Source: Chelydra serpentina
Lineage: Eukaryota; Chordata; Testudines; Chelydridae
Direction of reading: 5' to 3'
Assembly (NCBI GenBank): GCA_037349315.1
Contig: JBAIAC010000006.1
Coordinates: 19,193,501 to 19,257,500, forward strand
DNA length: 64,000 nt
Shown here one piece after another: positions 1-11,021 of this stretch. The first letter of the stretch is position 1; each line of letters opens with the position of its first letter. The notes beneath the pieces were generated by a model that saw nothing but the letters and a program-made list of their open reading frames with translations, had not been told where the DNA came from and made no database searches. The position numbers and the translations under genes were made by a program.

Positions 1-2735
1 GATGCTTACCTTGGTTGTACAGATGTACATTTGTAAACCTTCATGCTGTAAATGTAATTTGTTTTACCCCCTTTGGGGACAAAAATTTGCATTTTAGTGT
101 ATATTCATATCCCCCTCCCCTCTTTGCCTTGGCATAGTGTTGTATAATGTAAATTTATTTCAACAAATCAAGAGTGATTTTTTAAAAATTCTATCTTTAT
201 ATGGTTTCAGAAATATGAACCAGCTTTCTTTTTATCTATTGTGAGAAATATTATGTTTTCTTTATAACATAGTTGTTGATTCTGTTAATATGGACATTTT
301 GGGAAATTAATCAGTTGAAAATTTAAGTCAGGATAATAAGAATAGTAAGCAAGAAATGGACTGAAATATTTGGTTACCCGAGAAACCAATGCTTCTTCCA
401 TCTTAATAAATGTGGCATGATTTTTTTGTACAGAAGAGTACTGTATTTTTGAATAGCCTACTCCCAACCTAAAGCAAATATGTATGATACTGTCAATTTT
501 TTTCTCTGGACATATGACATTGTAACAGTAACATGAAGATGATGTACATTTACAAGCGGCCTTATGTACATTTCCCAATGATCTTTTTAAGGCAGAATTG
601 TGACATGTGTATAATTAAAATCCTTTTTAATCCTTTGCCTATGGAAATATTTTGGAAAAAAGCTTACTTTCAGTTTCTGAAAGATGAAAAAAGTGCTTGT
701 ATTTTGTTGAAGCAAGTATTTTGTGTAAAACATTAATTTGGATGGCATAACTTTTTTTTTAAATCTACAAGCTATTGGATTCTGTCTTGAGCATTGATCT
801 CATAAGTCTGTTATGATAAGGCTCTGATGATGAGGAAAAAAGAACCAGCAGTGGTATAATCTTGTATATGGAGTTCTGTCATCTTACTGTTCATATCAAA
901 ATCTACAGAAGTTTCCCTGCAGCATAAAATTTTAGGTGTTCTATATCTTTTTGTTGTATTCTTGTAGCATTAATTTAACAAAACAGCTTGCTAGAGGTTA
1001 GTCTGGCCTATGTCTGAGACTGCGTCTGTCATTAATGCTCTCCTCAGTAATCTAGTGATTTGCTTCTGACTCTCCATAAGCACAGTTCTAATTTCCATTC
1101 CAGTTATTTGTTGCATGAAGCTTAGTTTTCAGCACCAGACTTCCTCTCTGCTAGAGGCAGAACCCCAATCATCTTGAGTTGAGGCTTTCCCTCAAAATAC
1201 ATAAAACAGCCTTGAAGATTATGCCTTATTGGGACAGGAGATGGGAATCTAAAGCTTCACTTTGAGATGATATTTTTCAATTTCTCTATTCTGTACAAAC
1301 TGTGTGCATATGTTACAACGTACTGTGCTGACATTCACCTCAGTTAGTGCTACACTGAACGCGATGCTGCTGGGTGTGTTTATAACGGATGCAGCATGCA
1401 CTCTTATGCTGTAGCTGACATCACCATTCCAGTACTCCCAGCCCCCTACCAGCCTATTCTACCATGGTTGGCTTTAAACAGGGTCTTCAAGCTGTAACAT
1501 ATTCAGCAGCCACTGAATCATCTTCTCCCAATCACTTTCATAACAGAATTTTTTGGCACAGAGGAGATGCAAGGCACCTGAAGATCAATTCCCTTCCCCC
1601 CACCCTCCTTCAATACATAGTAAGTGTATTGAGGTTTGGATAGAACCACTAGGCTTTTTTTCCCAAGTGACTCCTTTTGATATGGATTGTTTATGGACCA
1701 ATTTGTCTAGTCTGATTAGGTCTGTCTCCTGCTCCTTGTGGTTCATAATGAATAATGTAATGTTCACTTGTATATGCTGTAAAAACAAAATGAAAATGTG
1801 AATAACACTGTGAAATATACCTGGTCTTGTGTTTTTCTGTAGGAAACAAAACATTCTTTATACCCTCAATTACAATTACATGAATTGCCCGCTTCCTAAT
1901 TCAGCACAACTTCGACTGTGGAAATATATTTATACCTCTCCTAAAAATGCAATGTTCAGATGAAAATTACTGGTCTAGTCACTTTGTGTTTCCTGTTCTT
2001 ATCAACAAGTAAAGTTCTAATGGAATAGTTCCAATTAATTGCTTCAGACACTTCCATCAGAAGAGGTAAAGCGTAGCCTTGTACAGTATGAGTCCTGTAT
2101 GTGACTTCTGGATCTGGATGGTTTTTTTATTAGTAAAAGTGAGGGCGTCATGAAAGGGTGCAGAGACTTCAGTCCTCTGCCTCATTCCTTTGGTGTCCCA
2201 GGTAGGCTCTTGGCTGACCACAGACTCTTATTTTCCAGTAATAAATCCAATTTAGCTCTACATGTAGCCCCCAAGGGACAGATTTGCATGGACCAATATT
2301 CTGATGTATCCTAGTGGAAATACAATTTGTGGTCATTTGCAGTTTCCTTATTCTAATTATTGAATTCAAGATTCTTCCTTCATATATTTCAGCTGTCAGC
2401 TTCTGGGGCTTAATCACCTAGGCTCAAAGGAATAGACACAGTTTAAAAGAAAAAGAAAAAAACCAGTGCCATTTGAGTAACAAGCAAGTGCCTTTTCAAA
2501 ATTAAAAGTTCATTTGACAGAACAGTGTACATACTATTGACACATGCTATCGTAATCATACTTTTTTGAATACTGTTGAAACTCAAGAACTTTTCCAACT
2601 CTCATCACTCAATTTAACATGTAGAATTATGAACATTTTCTGCATAGCATGATGATCGGGGTCTTCCACAGCTTTATATAACTTGTTTGGAGACTACCTA
2701 GGTCTGTTGGCTAAAAGTATTGAAGAATAAAAGAG
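1..2735 (+). other. Probable 3' UTR of the upstream gene (PUM2 candidate)
   Basis: This AT-rich stretch has no long open frame and no repeat I recognise. It looks like a long vertebrate 3' UTR entering from the left. AATAAA hexamers lie at 405-410, 2240-2245 and 2726-2731, so alternative ends are possible and the true end is uncertain. TGTA-type motifs are frequent: TGTACATT at 24, 543 and 565, TGTATATT at 99 and TGTAAATT at 148. In amniotes PUM2 lies immediately upstream of SDC1 in the same orientation, so PUM2 is the best candidate. That is inference from gene order, because no PUM2 coding sequence is in the window. Confidence 0.45.
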
Positions 2736-3164
2736 AGATTCATACTAAACATAACTGTTAGGAGTTTTTTTTCAAGGCCCAAAACATAAATGCTGTTGGA
2801 AAAACACTTGGCAATTGATATATTATAGACTCCTTGCTTTGAGAATAATGCTGGATTAAATGTACTGTCCAATGAATCCATCCATCTTTCACTTTGAAAA
2901 TCCTACTGTTCTTAGACTGAAGTACTTACTGTACAGGATCTCTCTTAACTAGTATCCAATACTATGATGATGAACACCATGGTAAAAGTCCATAAACAAG
3001 AAAACTAGCACGAAAAGGTTCTGCTTCTGTTTGTGTATAAAGGTACTTAACCTACTTTAGGTTACTTCAGCCTGCGATTTTAAGTCTCTATTACTAAAAT
3101 TTAGAGGACACCACAGTTTGCTCAGTTCTTAGCTTTGTTCTGGTAATGGTGTTCTGTACTGTTT
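2736..3164. other. Intergenic, nothing recognised
   Basis: AT-rich unique-looking sequence between the putative 3' UTR and the first recognisable transposon fragment. No gene, RNA or repeat structure is visible. Confidence 0.5.
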
Positions 3165-3960
3165 AGGTTCTTTGAGTGATTGTCACATGGACTCCACTTC
3201 TGGTGCACATGCTAGCCGATTCTTTTTGGCTAGTGCTGTCCAGTCGGCTCACAGATGCACCCTACGTGTTCTCCTGCTCCTTCACCTGAGGGCATAAAGG
3301 CTAGGGCAGGCCCATCTGTCCCTCAGTTCCTTCTTACCACCCCTGGCAGCAAAATGGAACCTCTGCGGCATCTGCTTACTCTGCACGCTATGCAGTCTCA
3401 TTAGGTAGGTAGTGCAGGTAGAAGGGCTTTTTGTGGTTTGTTTACACCTACTTGGGGGTTGGGAGGAGCAGCAGCTGCTTGATATCCCATGTACTGGGCC
3501 ACCAGCCAATATGATTGAAACAATTCTCAAGATTTAAAACTTGCCCCTCTTGTGAGGCTGCTATCCCACTCAGTGATGGGCACTCCGGGAGCCTTTTTAG
3601 CCTCAGCAAGGGATGCATCCCTGACGGATGCTCAAATCTATCACTCCTCCAAGAGGACACAAAGTGAGGGCAGCCCACTTCAAGCTCTTTCTACTGGCAT
3701 CTTGATGAAGGCCTGAGGCAAAGGATCCTGCCAATCCTGAACACTGACTTTTGACTAGTTCTGAAAGGTGCAGCTCTACCCTGAGCTCCTGGACTCATTC
3801 TTCCTCAAAGATCAAACCTCTTGACTATTGAATCTGACAGAGCAGTCAAGACCTCTGCCAACCAGTCATCAGAAAGGGTTAGAAGAAGTATTGCTTCCAG
3901 AGCAAGACTACTTGTAGGTCACCACCTTCACTGCATAGTAGATTGAGACAGAAGATCTAT
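3165..3960 (+). mobile_element. DIRS-like retrotransposon fragment 1 (5' end and start of gag)
   Basis: It opens with a TTCTTTGAGTGATTGTCACA-type start, which recurs in similar form near 4720. Broken plus-strand translation around 3530-3720 gives a Cys-rich stretch (TCPSCEAAIPLSDGHSG) like the N-terminus of gag-like proteins in vertebrate DIRS-type elements. Many stops make it non-functional. The family call is from remembered similarity. A Ty3/Gypsy-related origin is the alternative. Confidence 0.45.
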
Positions 3961-4530
3961 CATGTCAGGATCACTTAGTAATGCTACCATTGAACCAATG
4001 AGCTTTCCTGTTCAGGTGAGGAGTGGGATTCAAGGACAGCATTACAAGGTAGCTGTGATAGAGAGGAAATCAGACTAGATCAGGGGTCGGCAACCTTTCA
4101 GAATTGGTGTGCCGAGTCTTCATTTATTCACTCGAATTTAAGGTTTCGTGTGCAGTAATACATTTTAATGTTTTTTCGAATAAGTCTTTAATGTATAACT
4201 AAACTGTTTTATGTAAAGTTTTAAAAATGTTTAAAAAGCTTCACTTAAAATTAAAATGGAAAGCCCCCCAGACCAGTGGCCAGGACCCAGGTAGTGTGAG
4301 TGCCACTGAAAATCAGCTCACGTGCTGCCTTTGGCACCCCGTGCCATAGGTTGCCTACCCCTGGACTAGATGGTCCAGTGGTCTCTTCTCGCCTTAAACT
4401 CTGACTGTGACTCTAGCTCCCTGCTTGGAAAAAGTATATTCATTTTCTTTCTTCCCTTCCAAACAACACTGGTGTCCCCCATCCATACACCTCATTCTCC
4501 TTATGAGCTGAGAATGGGGAAGAACACCTG
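3961..4530. repeat. Unclassified repeat tail hosting a hAT MITE
   Basis: Without the MITE at 4081-4363 the flanks join into a stretch reading 'cagactagatggtccagtgg', which resembles a LINE-type 3' end (L3/CR1-like). The sequence up to 4530 is unassigned. The join is supported by the perfect 8-bp duplication around the MITE. Confidence 0.4.
4081..4363 (+). mobile_element. hAT-type MITE, copy 1
   Basis: A 283-bp non-autonomous element with inverted ends CAGGGGTCGGCAACC and GGTTGCCTACCCCTG. It is flanked by a perfect 8-bp target-site duplication, GACTAGAT (4073-4080 and 4364-4371), the hallmark of hAT insertions. The same family recurs in the opposite orientation at 24049-24357 and 47491-47793. 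There is no coding capacity. Confidence 0.85.
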
Positions 4531-6960
4531 CAGAAAATGGAAAACCAATTCATCCAACTGCAGTATCTTCCTCCTCCCCCAATGAGGCAGTCATCTCTTC
4601 TACTCCTAGGCAGCCACATGACTTTAAAATCTTCCAAGACCACTTCTGAAACATGGCAGTGACTGTGGAAATTCTGGTGGAGGTAGTGCAAGAAAAATCT
4701 CAATAAATCACTGAACATTCTTTGAGTGCTGCTCCCTAGAGCCGTTCGTGAGTGTGCATGCATGCCATGCACCTGAATCTGGAAATGCTCACAAGCCGTG
4801 TCCGTTAGCCTACACATGTGCAGTAGTTCTTCTCATGCCCCAGACCAAAGACATAAGAGGCAGTGTGGGCTGACACCTCTCCAGTTCCTCCTTACCACTG
4901 CATGGCCTGAGTCAGAATCCCTGTGTCCACCAATTTCTCCAGCTTTTATCCTTAATAGTCTGTAAATGTGTACATAGCTAGATTCATAGTTTTTATAATC
5001 GTATAATTAGAGTTTGTAGTATAAGGAGTTCTTTCTCCATCCCTGGGACTCCCTCCACCCAGTCTGGGACTATGCCCAGAGTCCTAGGGTTCAAGAACTG
5101 CTTCCCCTGATCTCGCTCCCTCTCTGTGAGCAACAATCACCCAATGCTGTCTCTGTTGCCTGGGGGAGAGATGCACATTGCTGCAAAGTGCAGCATCTGC
5201 CACTCGTTTCCACTAAGAACACGTGAAGCTCATGAGCTTCATTTAAGGAAACACCTTATGGAGAAGGCTATGAGGCCTCATTGATTCAAGACTGGGAGAT
5301 TACCTCCACCCATACATTGGCCCAATCAGACGAGCAGCGCTCCTCCAAGCACAAGCTTAGGAAAGGAGTCTACAGCTGGGCTCTTCTTTCTGGGAGTGTA
5401 GGGGGCACACTCATGGTCATAAGGACAGATCCCTGTCCAAAGCCACATGTAAAGAAGGGATCCCTCTCTGAACCCATCCATGCCAGGTGAGCCTTTGTGT
5501 GTGGCTCTGATGGGTCCAGGACTGCAAAAGACCCCCCAGGCTGGAGGCTAAAGCTTGGTTTAAAAAAAAAATCCATCAGTGGCTCTGGCTCCAAAACATG
5601 AGGACTGACCCCTGCCAGCTCCATCCAGAAGTGTTGGACGGATTCTTCCCTAGTACCGGATGGTCCTTCAAAGAACTACCCAGCTACAACTTCCTGGGAT
5701 ACATTGGAACCATCGGTCCCAACCGCTGGAATACCCTGAACACCAGGTTGTATGGACACCTACAGTACACCAGGGGATATTTTCCTCCCTTACCTTCAGT
5801 GGCCTCTGCTCTCTGGCCCAGACTTCCTGAGGGACATTGCCACATGGGAGGATGAAACTTCATCAGTGACACTAGAACTATCCCCTCTCCAACCATTGGG
5901 TAGGAGCAGCCATCCACCAGTACCGTCGGTCCCACCAATGGAGAGAGAGAGAGAGCAGTTCTCAGACTCAGGTGAGTCAGCTGCCCCAGTCAGTCTATCG
6001 TCTCATAGAAAGCTGAGTCCTGATAGTCAAACACATCTGAATACCTTCCCCAGATATTCCTTCCCCAAGGACCAAGGGTACCCAGTGCAGTGGGGACCCT
6101 CCTCCCCATCCAGCTGATGCCTTATTGGAGGTCCCTGGAACCTCTATGGGAGATGCTCTGGATCCATTCATGAGTCACACCACACCTCTCCTCCTACTCA
6201 GCACCCACCAGATCTGTTGGAATATGAGAAGGAAGACATTAACCTGGATCTGCAGGTACTGACAAGAATCTCCTCATCTCTGGATGAAACTGTCACTCCG
6301 TCCTCACCCTCTCCACCAGATGAGCAGTCAGTACCTGGAGCTGCTTCAGAGAATAGCTAATGACCTCTACATACCATTGGAGACTCCCAACACTGGATCC
6401 TGGATATTTTGCAGCCTACACGTCCATTCACAATGGCACTCCCAGTTAATGAGGCCAGCATGGAGCCAGCCAAAGTGATTTGGCATACTCCCGCCCCATG
6501 CACCCCCTACTACTAAAAGGGCTGAGATGTTATTTCATCACCAGCAAAGGGGCTTAATGTCTTTTCTCCCACCCAACTCTGATTCTACAAGCAGCCACAG
6601 AGACAGCTAGATGGCAGCATCCCAAGACCACTCTGGCTGACCAGGACACACAAAGGTTGGACCTTTTGGGAAGACAGGTCATTTCTCCTACAAGCCTACA
6701 ATGCTGTATCACTATCAATCAGGTTTTGTTAGCAAAATATGACTAACAGTTATTCCAGTCAGCCCAAATTTAAGGACAAGCTTCCCCCTGACAACAGAGA
6801 TCCAATTTCAGTCTTTCATAGAACAGGACCAGGCAGGGGACACAAGGACATCCAGGGTGAAGGCACAGTTCAAATGGATATTATGAGCCAAAAACAATCT
6901 GATCTCATATACATGTGGCACTTGTATGCCAGAATTGGAATCCATGTGGACAATGTACCT
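4531..6960 (+). mobile_element. DIRS-like retrotransposon fragments with decayed gag-like frame
   Basis: A short gag-like remnant (about 4570-4700) is followed by a fresh element start near 4720 and a long, repeatedly broken plus-strand gag-like frame from about 5070 to 6920. Recognisable pieces are CSICHSFPLRTREAHELHL near 5195 (Cys/His-rich), LYGHLQYTRGYFP near 5755, LLQRIANDLYIPLE near 6330 and KFKDKLPPDNRDP near 6770. Their order matches the gag-like protein of vertebrate DIRS-type elements as I remember it. No reverse transcriptase or tyrosine recombinase follows, so the copy is 3' truncated and dead. Confidence 0.5.
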
Positions 6961-7315
6961 CAAAACCCTCCAGTTTCTGTAATGTAAGCAACCATCCTGG
7001 GATGGGGCTTATACCCGACTACCTGCAAGGCCAGGGAAAGAATCCCAATTAGTCATGTGCTGCAGCTGGGGGGGTGATAAACAATTGCCTTCTGGCCAGA
7101 AGAGGCGGAGCTCAGTTGCAGGGAGCCTGCAGAGGAGACAGGTCTTCCTGGAGGAGAGATGTCCTGGGATAGGGTTTAACAGTCAGGAAACAACATAGGA
7201 AGAACTCTACAGGAGCAGGTTAGGCTCCCTGCAGGGGTAGCCTTGAGATAGGGACAACAAGATGGAGCCTGAGAGGGCTGAAGGATATTAGTTTGGGCTT
7301 GTTTGTGTTGCCCCG
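6961..7315 (+). repeat. LTR-like repeat, left part
   Basis: This purine-rich sequence (the AGAGGCGGAGCTCAG region near 7100 and the GGGCTTGTTTGTGTTGCCCC end) appears to continue at 8383-8570 on the other side of the 7316-8382 LTR. It looks like an older repeat split by that insertion. The family is not identified. Confidence 0.35.
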
Positions 7316-8382
7316 TGTGACGTTATTGACATGAACTGTGACCGTATAAACCATTGTTGCAACCAAGGTCCTGTAGTGGCACCAAATCTTGTATAAAGGA
7401 GGTCCAATAAGGTGTCTAGAACAAGGTTATGATTTGCTGGTTATGATTGTTATCTGTATGCGTGTATCATTTTTGTATTTAAAGTTATAAGTATTGGCTC
7501 TATACTGTCTGTATTTCAAACTTGTGCTATGCTTCTGGGTGACACCCCAGACAATTTGGCATCAGCACTGCCTAGCCTGCTTGATGGCCCATTAAGGGTC
7601 ATCAGCTATACAGTATACCCATTGAGAGAAGGCAGATACACCTTGTGACTCAGCAAGGCATGCAGGGACATGCCTATGGACAGAACGCTAAGGCTTTCCA
7701 TGCCATGCGCTGGATAGCTTGTGGTTGGAACAAAGAAAGCACAAGACACATGACTAGACTATAAGAGGCAGTTGCATCTCCTCCATCTTGTCTTTAATCC
7801 TGCTTCTGACCTCTGGGGGAACCTTGCTACAAACTGAAGTTCTAAACAAAGAACTGAATGACCCATCCCAGCTGTGGATGTACTCCAGAGACTTGATTTG
7901 AACCTGCAGTTTATTCCACCACTGCTACAAGCCTGAGCCAAGAACTTTGCCATGACTGTATGTAATTGATTCCATTTAACCAATTTTAGCTCTCATCTAT
8001 ATTTCTTTCTTTTATGAATAAACCTTTAGATTTTAGATTCTAAAGGATTGGCAACAGCGTGATTTATGGGTAAGATCTGACTTGTATATTGTCCTTTGAG
8101 AACGGGAGAACCTTTTTTCTGTTACTGGGGTATTGGTTTTCATAACCATTTGTCCCCATAACGAGTGGCTCTGATGGTGATACTGGGAAACTGGAGTGTC
8201 TAAGGGAATTGCTTGTATGACTTATGGTTAGCCAGTAGGGTAAAACCAAAGTCCTCTCTGGCTGGTTTGGTGTGCCTTAGAAGTGGAGAAACCCCAGCCT
8301 TGGGCTGTAACTACTCTGCTCTAAGCAATTTGTCCTGAATTGATACTCTCAGAAGTGTCCCACCAAAGGAAGCATCATTACA
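7316..8382 (+). mobile_element. Probable solo LTR (about 1.07 kb), relative of the 13440 LTR
   Basis: It begins TGTGACGTTATTGACATGAA and ends CATCATTACA, so it has TG...CA borders. The first 200 bases or so match the start of the minus-strand LTR at 13440-14643; the rest has diverged. AATAAA lies at 8017-8022 in the expected orientation. The flanks CCCCG (7311-7315) and TCCTG (8383-8387) differ only by two C/T transitions, compatible with a decayed 5-bp duplication. No retroviral genes are adjacent. Confidence 0.55.
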
Positions 8383-8689
8383 TCCTGGAAGCGATTTAGT
8401 GTGTTTGTGACTTGGCCAGAGGGCCAAGCTACAGCATACTCACAGGGGGAGCTAGGAGCAGATGAAGGGTGGGAAAGGCCATTACAGGGCTGAAGGAGAG
8501 CCCAGGAGGGCGTGCCAGAAACAAGAACCCAGTGCAATACTGTGACTAGAGATGAGGGGTGCCCACGAGATGAGGATACACTACTGCATATCCTTTTTCA
8601 GCACTGCAATGGTATTTATTAGTTCACAACACTCATGACCGTGCTTAAAAGACCTTCTTTACCAATTATTTTAGTGCTTGGTTTACAAG
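8383..8689 (+). repeat. LTR-like repeat, right part, then unassigned sequence
   Basis: 8383-8570 is the probable continuation of the repeat at 6961-7315. The remainder up to 8689 shows nothing recognisable. Confidence 0.3.
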
Positions 8690-8880
8690 TGCAATGTGGA
8701 AATTATAGGTTCTTCTGACTGGGTGAAAAAAGGGCAGAGGATTCGTTTCTCCCCTAGTTTCTATGAAGAGCCCCCAGCAGTCAAAAAAGCGAACAGAATG
8801 TTGGGAATCATTAAGAAAGGGATAGAAGATAAGACGGAAAATATGTTGTCTCTATATAAATCCATGTGTTATACCAATAA
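8690..8880 (+). mobile_element. CR1 LINE ORF2 fragment, left half of a split copy
   Basis: Translation gives AVKKANRMLGIIKKGIEDKT followed by a SLYKSM-type motif, the region of CR1 ORF2 C-terminal to the reverse transcriptase. It stops at 'aaatccatgtgttatacc'. The same CR1 reading resumes near 10570 ('cacatggtatgcccacattt'), so a block of about 1.7 kb was inserted here. Confidence 0.65.
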
Positions 8881-9579
8881 AATAAAAACCAGCAGGATCT
8901 TATTAAAGGGGATAAGACAAAATGTCACATTTATTGTGAATACAAAAAGAATTATAGTAAGCCGTCAGTTATAGCTATAACACTTCAGTTTCACATTCAT
9001 TCTCACACACACACACACAAGTTCTGCATCAATGTCATAGTTACCAGCCTAGAAGTTGCTCATGCCAAGTTACTGGCCAGGTAACCTGGGCATAAGAGTG
9101 GAGCAGAGTCCTTGTCAGATGCATCTGATGCTCCTGGAGGGTGGTAGCAGAACCAGAGACTCAAAGTCCTCAGTCTTTAGAGTCCATTAATTCCTATGTT
9201 AGTTTATGGGAACTGTTTAATCCTGCTGTTGCTGACTCAATCAACAGATGACACATTCCTGATGTTTGTTTTTCTCATCCTTCCAAGTGGTGGAGGGGCG
9301 GGGGAGGAGTTGTCTGGTGGTTTCCACTTGACGCCGTCTTTAGCCGATGGTCACTGAATTCCTAGGCTGGCACCTCCCTGATCATTCATTCATTGTCTAC
9401 ACCAAGCATGCATCCACATACATCCTGTGTCTTAATCACATTTTACTGTCTCCACCACTTTGGGGGTGTGTACTAATTTATTTGAGATTCCCTGCCCTTT
9501 AATCACAGAGGGTGGGAGTCTTTCTATGCTGTTTCTAGGTACAAAGCATGCATAAGGAACAAAGTCAAATAACTTGTTT
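8881..9579 (-). repeat. Unidentified, possibly LTR-like insertion, left part
   Basis: Sequence interrupting the CR1 copy. It contains a (CA)n run near 9005-9020 and reads like a dispersed turtle repeat in minus orientation. With 10392-10570 it forms the host of the solo LTR at 9585-10386. The family is uncertain. Confidence 0.35.
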
Positions 9580-9584
9580 GCAAG

Positions 9585-10386
9585 TGTCAAGGTTTCCTCC
9601 TCACTCTGAACTCTAGGGTACAGATGTAGGGACCCGAATGAAAGACCCCCTAAGCTTATTTCTACCAGCTTAGGTTAAAACTCCCCAAGGTACAAATATC
9701 CCCTGCACCCTGAAAAACACTTCTCGCTGCCACCATCAAGTGCTTTAAACAGGAACCAGGGAAAGAGACCACTTGAAATTCCCCTTTCCCCCCCAAAATA
9801 CCCTCTCAAGCCCATACACCCCCTTTCCTGGGGAGCTTGAGAATAATCTCCTAACCAATTGTTTACACAGTGTTCCAAAAACCCACCCCCAGGGTCTTAG
9901 AACAATGGAAAACAGCTTCTTAAGAGGAGGATTTCATTAAAACAAGACAGGTAAAAATCATCTCTGTAAAATCAGGATGGTATATCTTTTACAGGGTACT
10001 CAATTTCCTAACTCAGAGAGATTCCCCCCACCCCGGGCAAAACCTTCAAGTTACAGAAAAATGCAACAAAACCAGGAATACACATTCCCTCCAGCACAGC
10101 GAATTTCCCAAGCTAAAAACAAACAAAAACCTAAGCGTTATCTAAATACTAACTCCATAGAAGATAGATGGTTACTTGTTGAGCTGTCTCCCATCGACAG
10201 ACTCAGACAGACAAAGCCCTTTTTCCCCCCTCCCAAGATTTGAAAGTATCTTGATCCCTTATTGGTCAGATGCCAGCCCAGTCAGGTGTCAGCCAGGCTA
10301 CCTGCGTTTCTTAACCCTTTACTGATAAGAGGATTTTATAGAATCAGAATCAGACCCTCTCAGCTCTTCCCTTTATATTTATGACA
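9585..10386 (-). mobile_element. Solo LTR with perfect 5-bp duplication GCAAG
   Basis: On the minus strand it begins TGTCATAAATATAAAGGGAA and ends CTTGACA, so it is TG...CA bounded, 802 bp long. The host bases GCAAG occur directly on both sides (9580-9584 and 10387-10391). No gag, pol or env follows, so this is a solo LTR left by recombination. The sequence resembles an abundant turtle endogenous-retrovirus LTR. Confidence 0.8.
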
Positions 10387-10391
10387 GCAAG

Positions 10392-10569
10392 TTTCTCATA
10401 GCAATACGGTATCTTTCGGACAATGGCTTACAGGTTTTACATAGAAAGTAGCTTGCAAGTTTAACAAGGGATCCAAGAGATCTTTTACTTGGTAATGCTG
10501 TGAGATTTAAATTATGGGGAGTTACTTTCACTTGGGGAATCACTTTCAGTACCTTTTTTAATATCCCTA
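10392..10569 (-). repeat. Unidentified insertion, right part
   Basis: Continuation of the repeat at 8881-9579 after the solo LTR. The CR1 sequence resumes at about 10570. Confidence 0.3.
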
Positions 10570-11021
10570 CACATGGTATGCCCACATTTTGAATACTGCA
10601 TCCAGGTGTGGTTGCCCCATCTCAAAAAAGATACATTGTAATTGGAAAAGGTTCAGAAAAGGGCAACAAAAATGATTAGGGGTATGGAACAGCTTCTGTA
10701 GGAGGAGAGATTAATAAGACACAGACTTTTCAGCTTGGAAAAGAGATGACTAAGGGGGGATATGATAGAGGTCAATAAAATCATGACTAGTGTGGAGAAA
10801 GTAAATAAGGAAATGTTATTTACTCATAACACAAGAACTAGAGGTCACCAAATGAAATTAATAGGCAGCAGGTTTAAAACAAACAAAAAAAAAGGATTTT
10901 TTTTCACACAATGCAGTCAGTCAGTCTGTAAAACTCCTGCCAGAGGATTTTGTGAAGGCCAAGACTATATCAGGGTTCAAAAAAGAACTAGATAAGTTCA
11001 TGGAGGATAGGTCCATCAATG
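10570..11021 (+). mobile_element. CR1 LINE 3' fragment, right half of a split copy
   Basis: It carries the typical CR1 ORF2 C-terminal reading ('caacaaaaatgattaggggt', 'gggggatatgatagaggtca', 'aggcagcaggtttaaaac') with frameshifts. It breaks off at 'ggtccatcaat', where the TIR-type repeat at 11022 begins. Confidence 0.75.
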
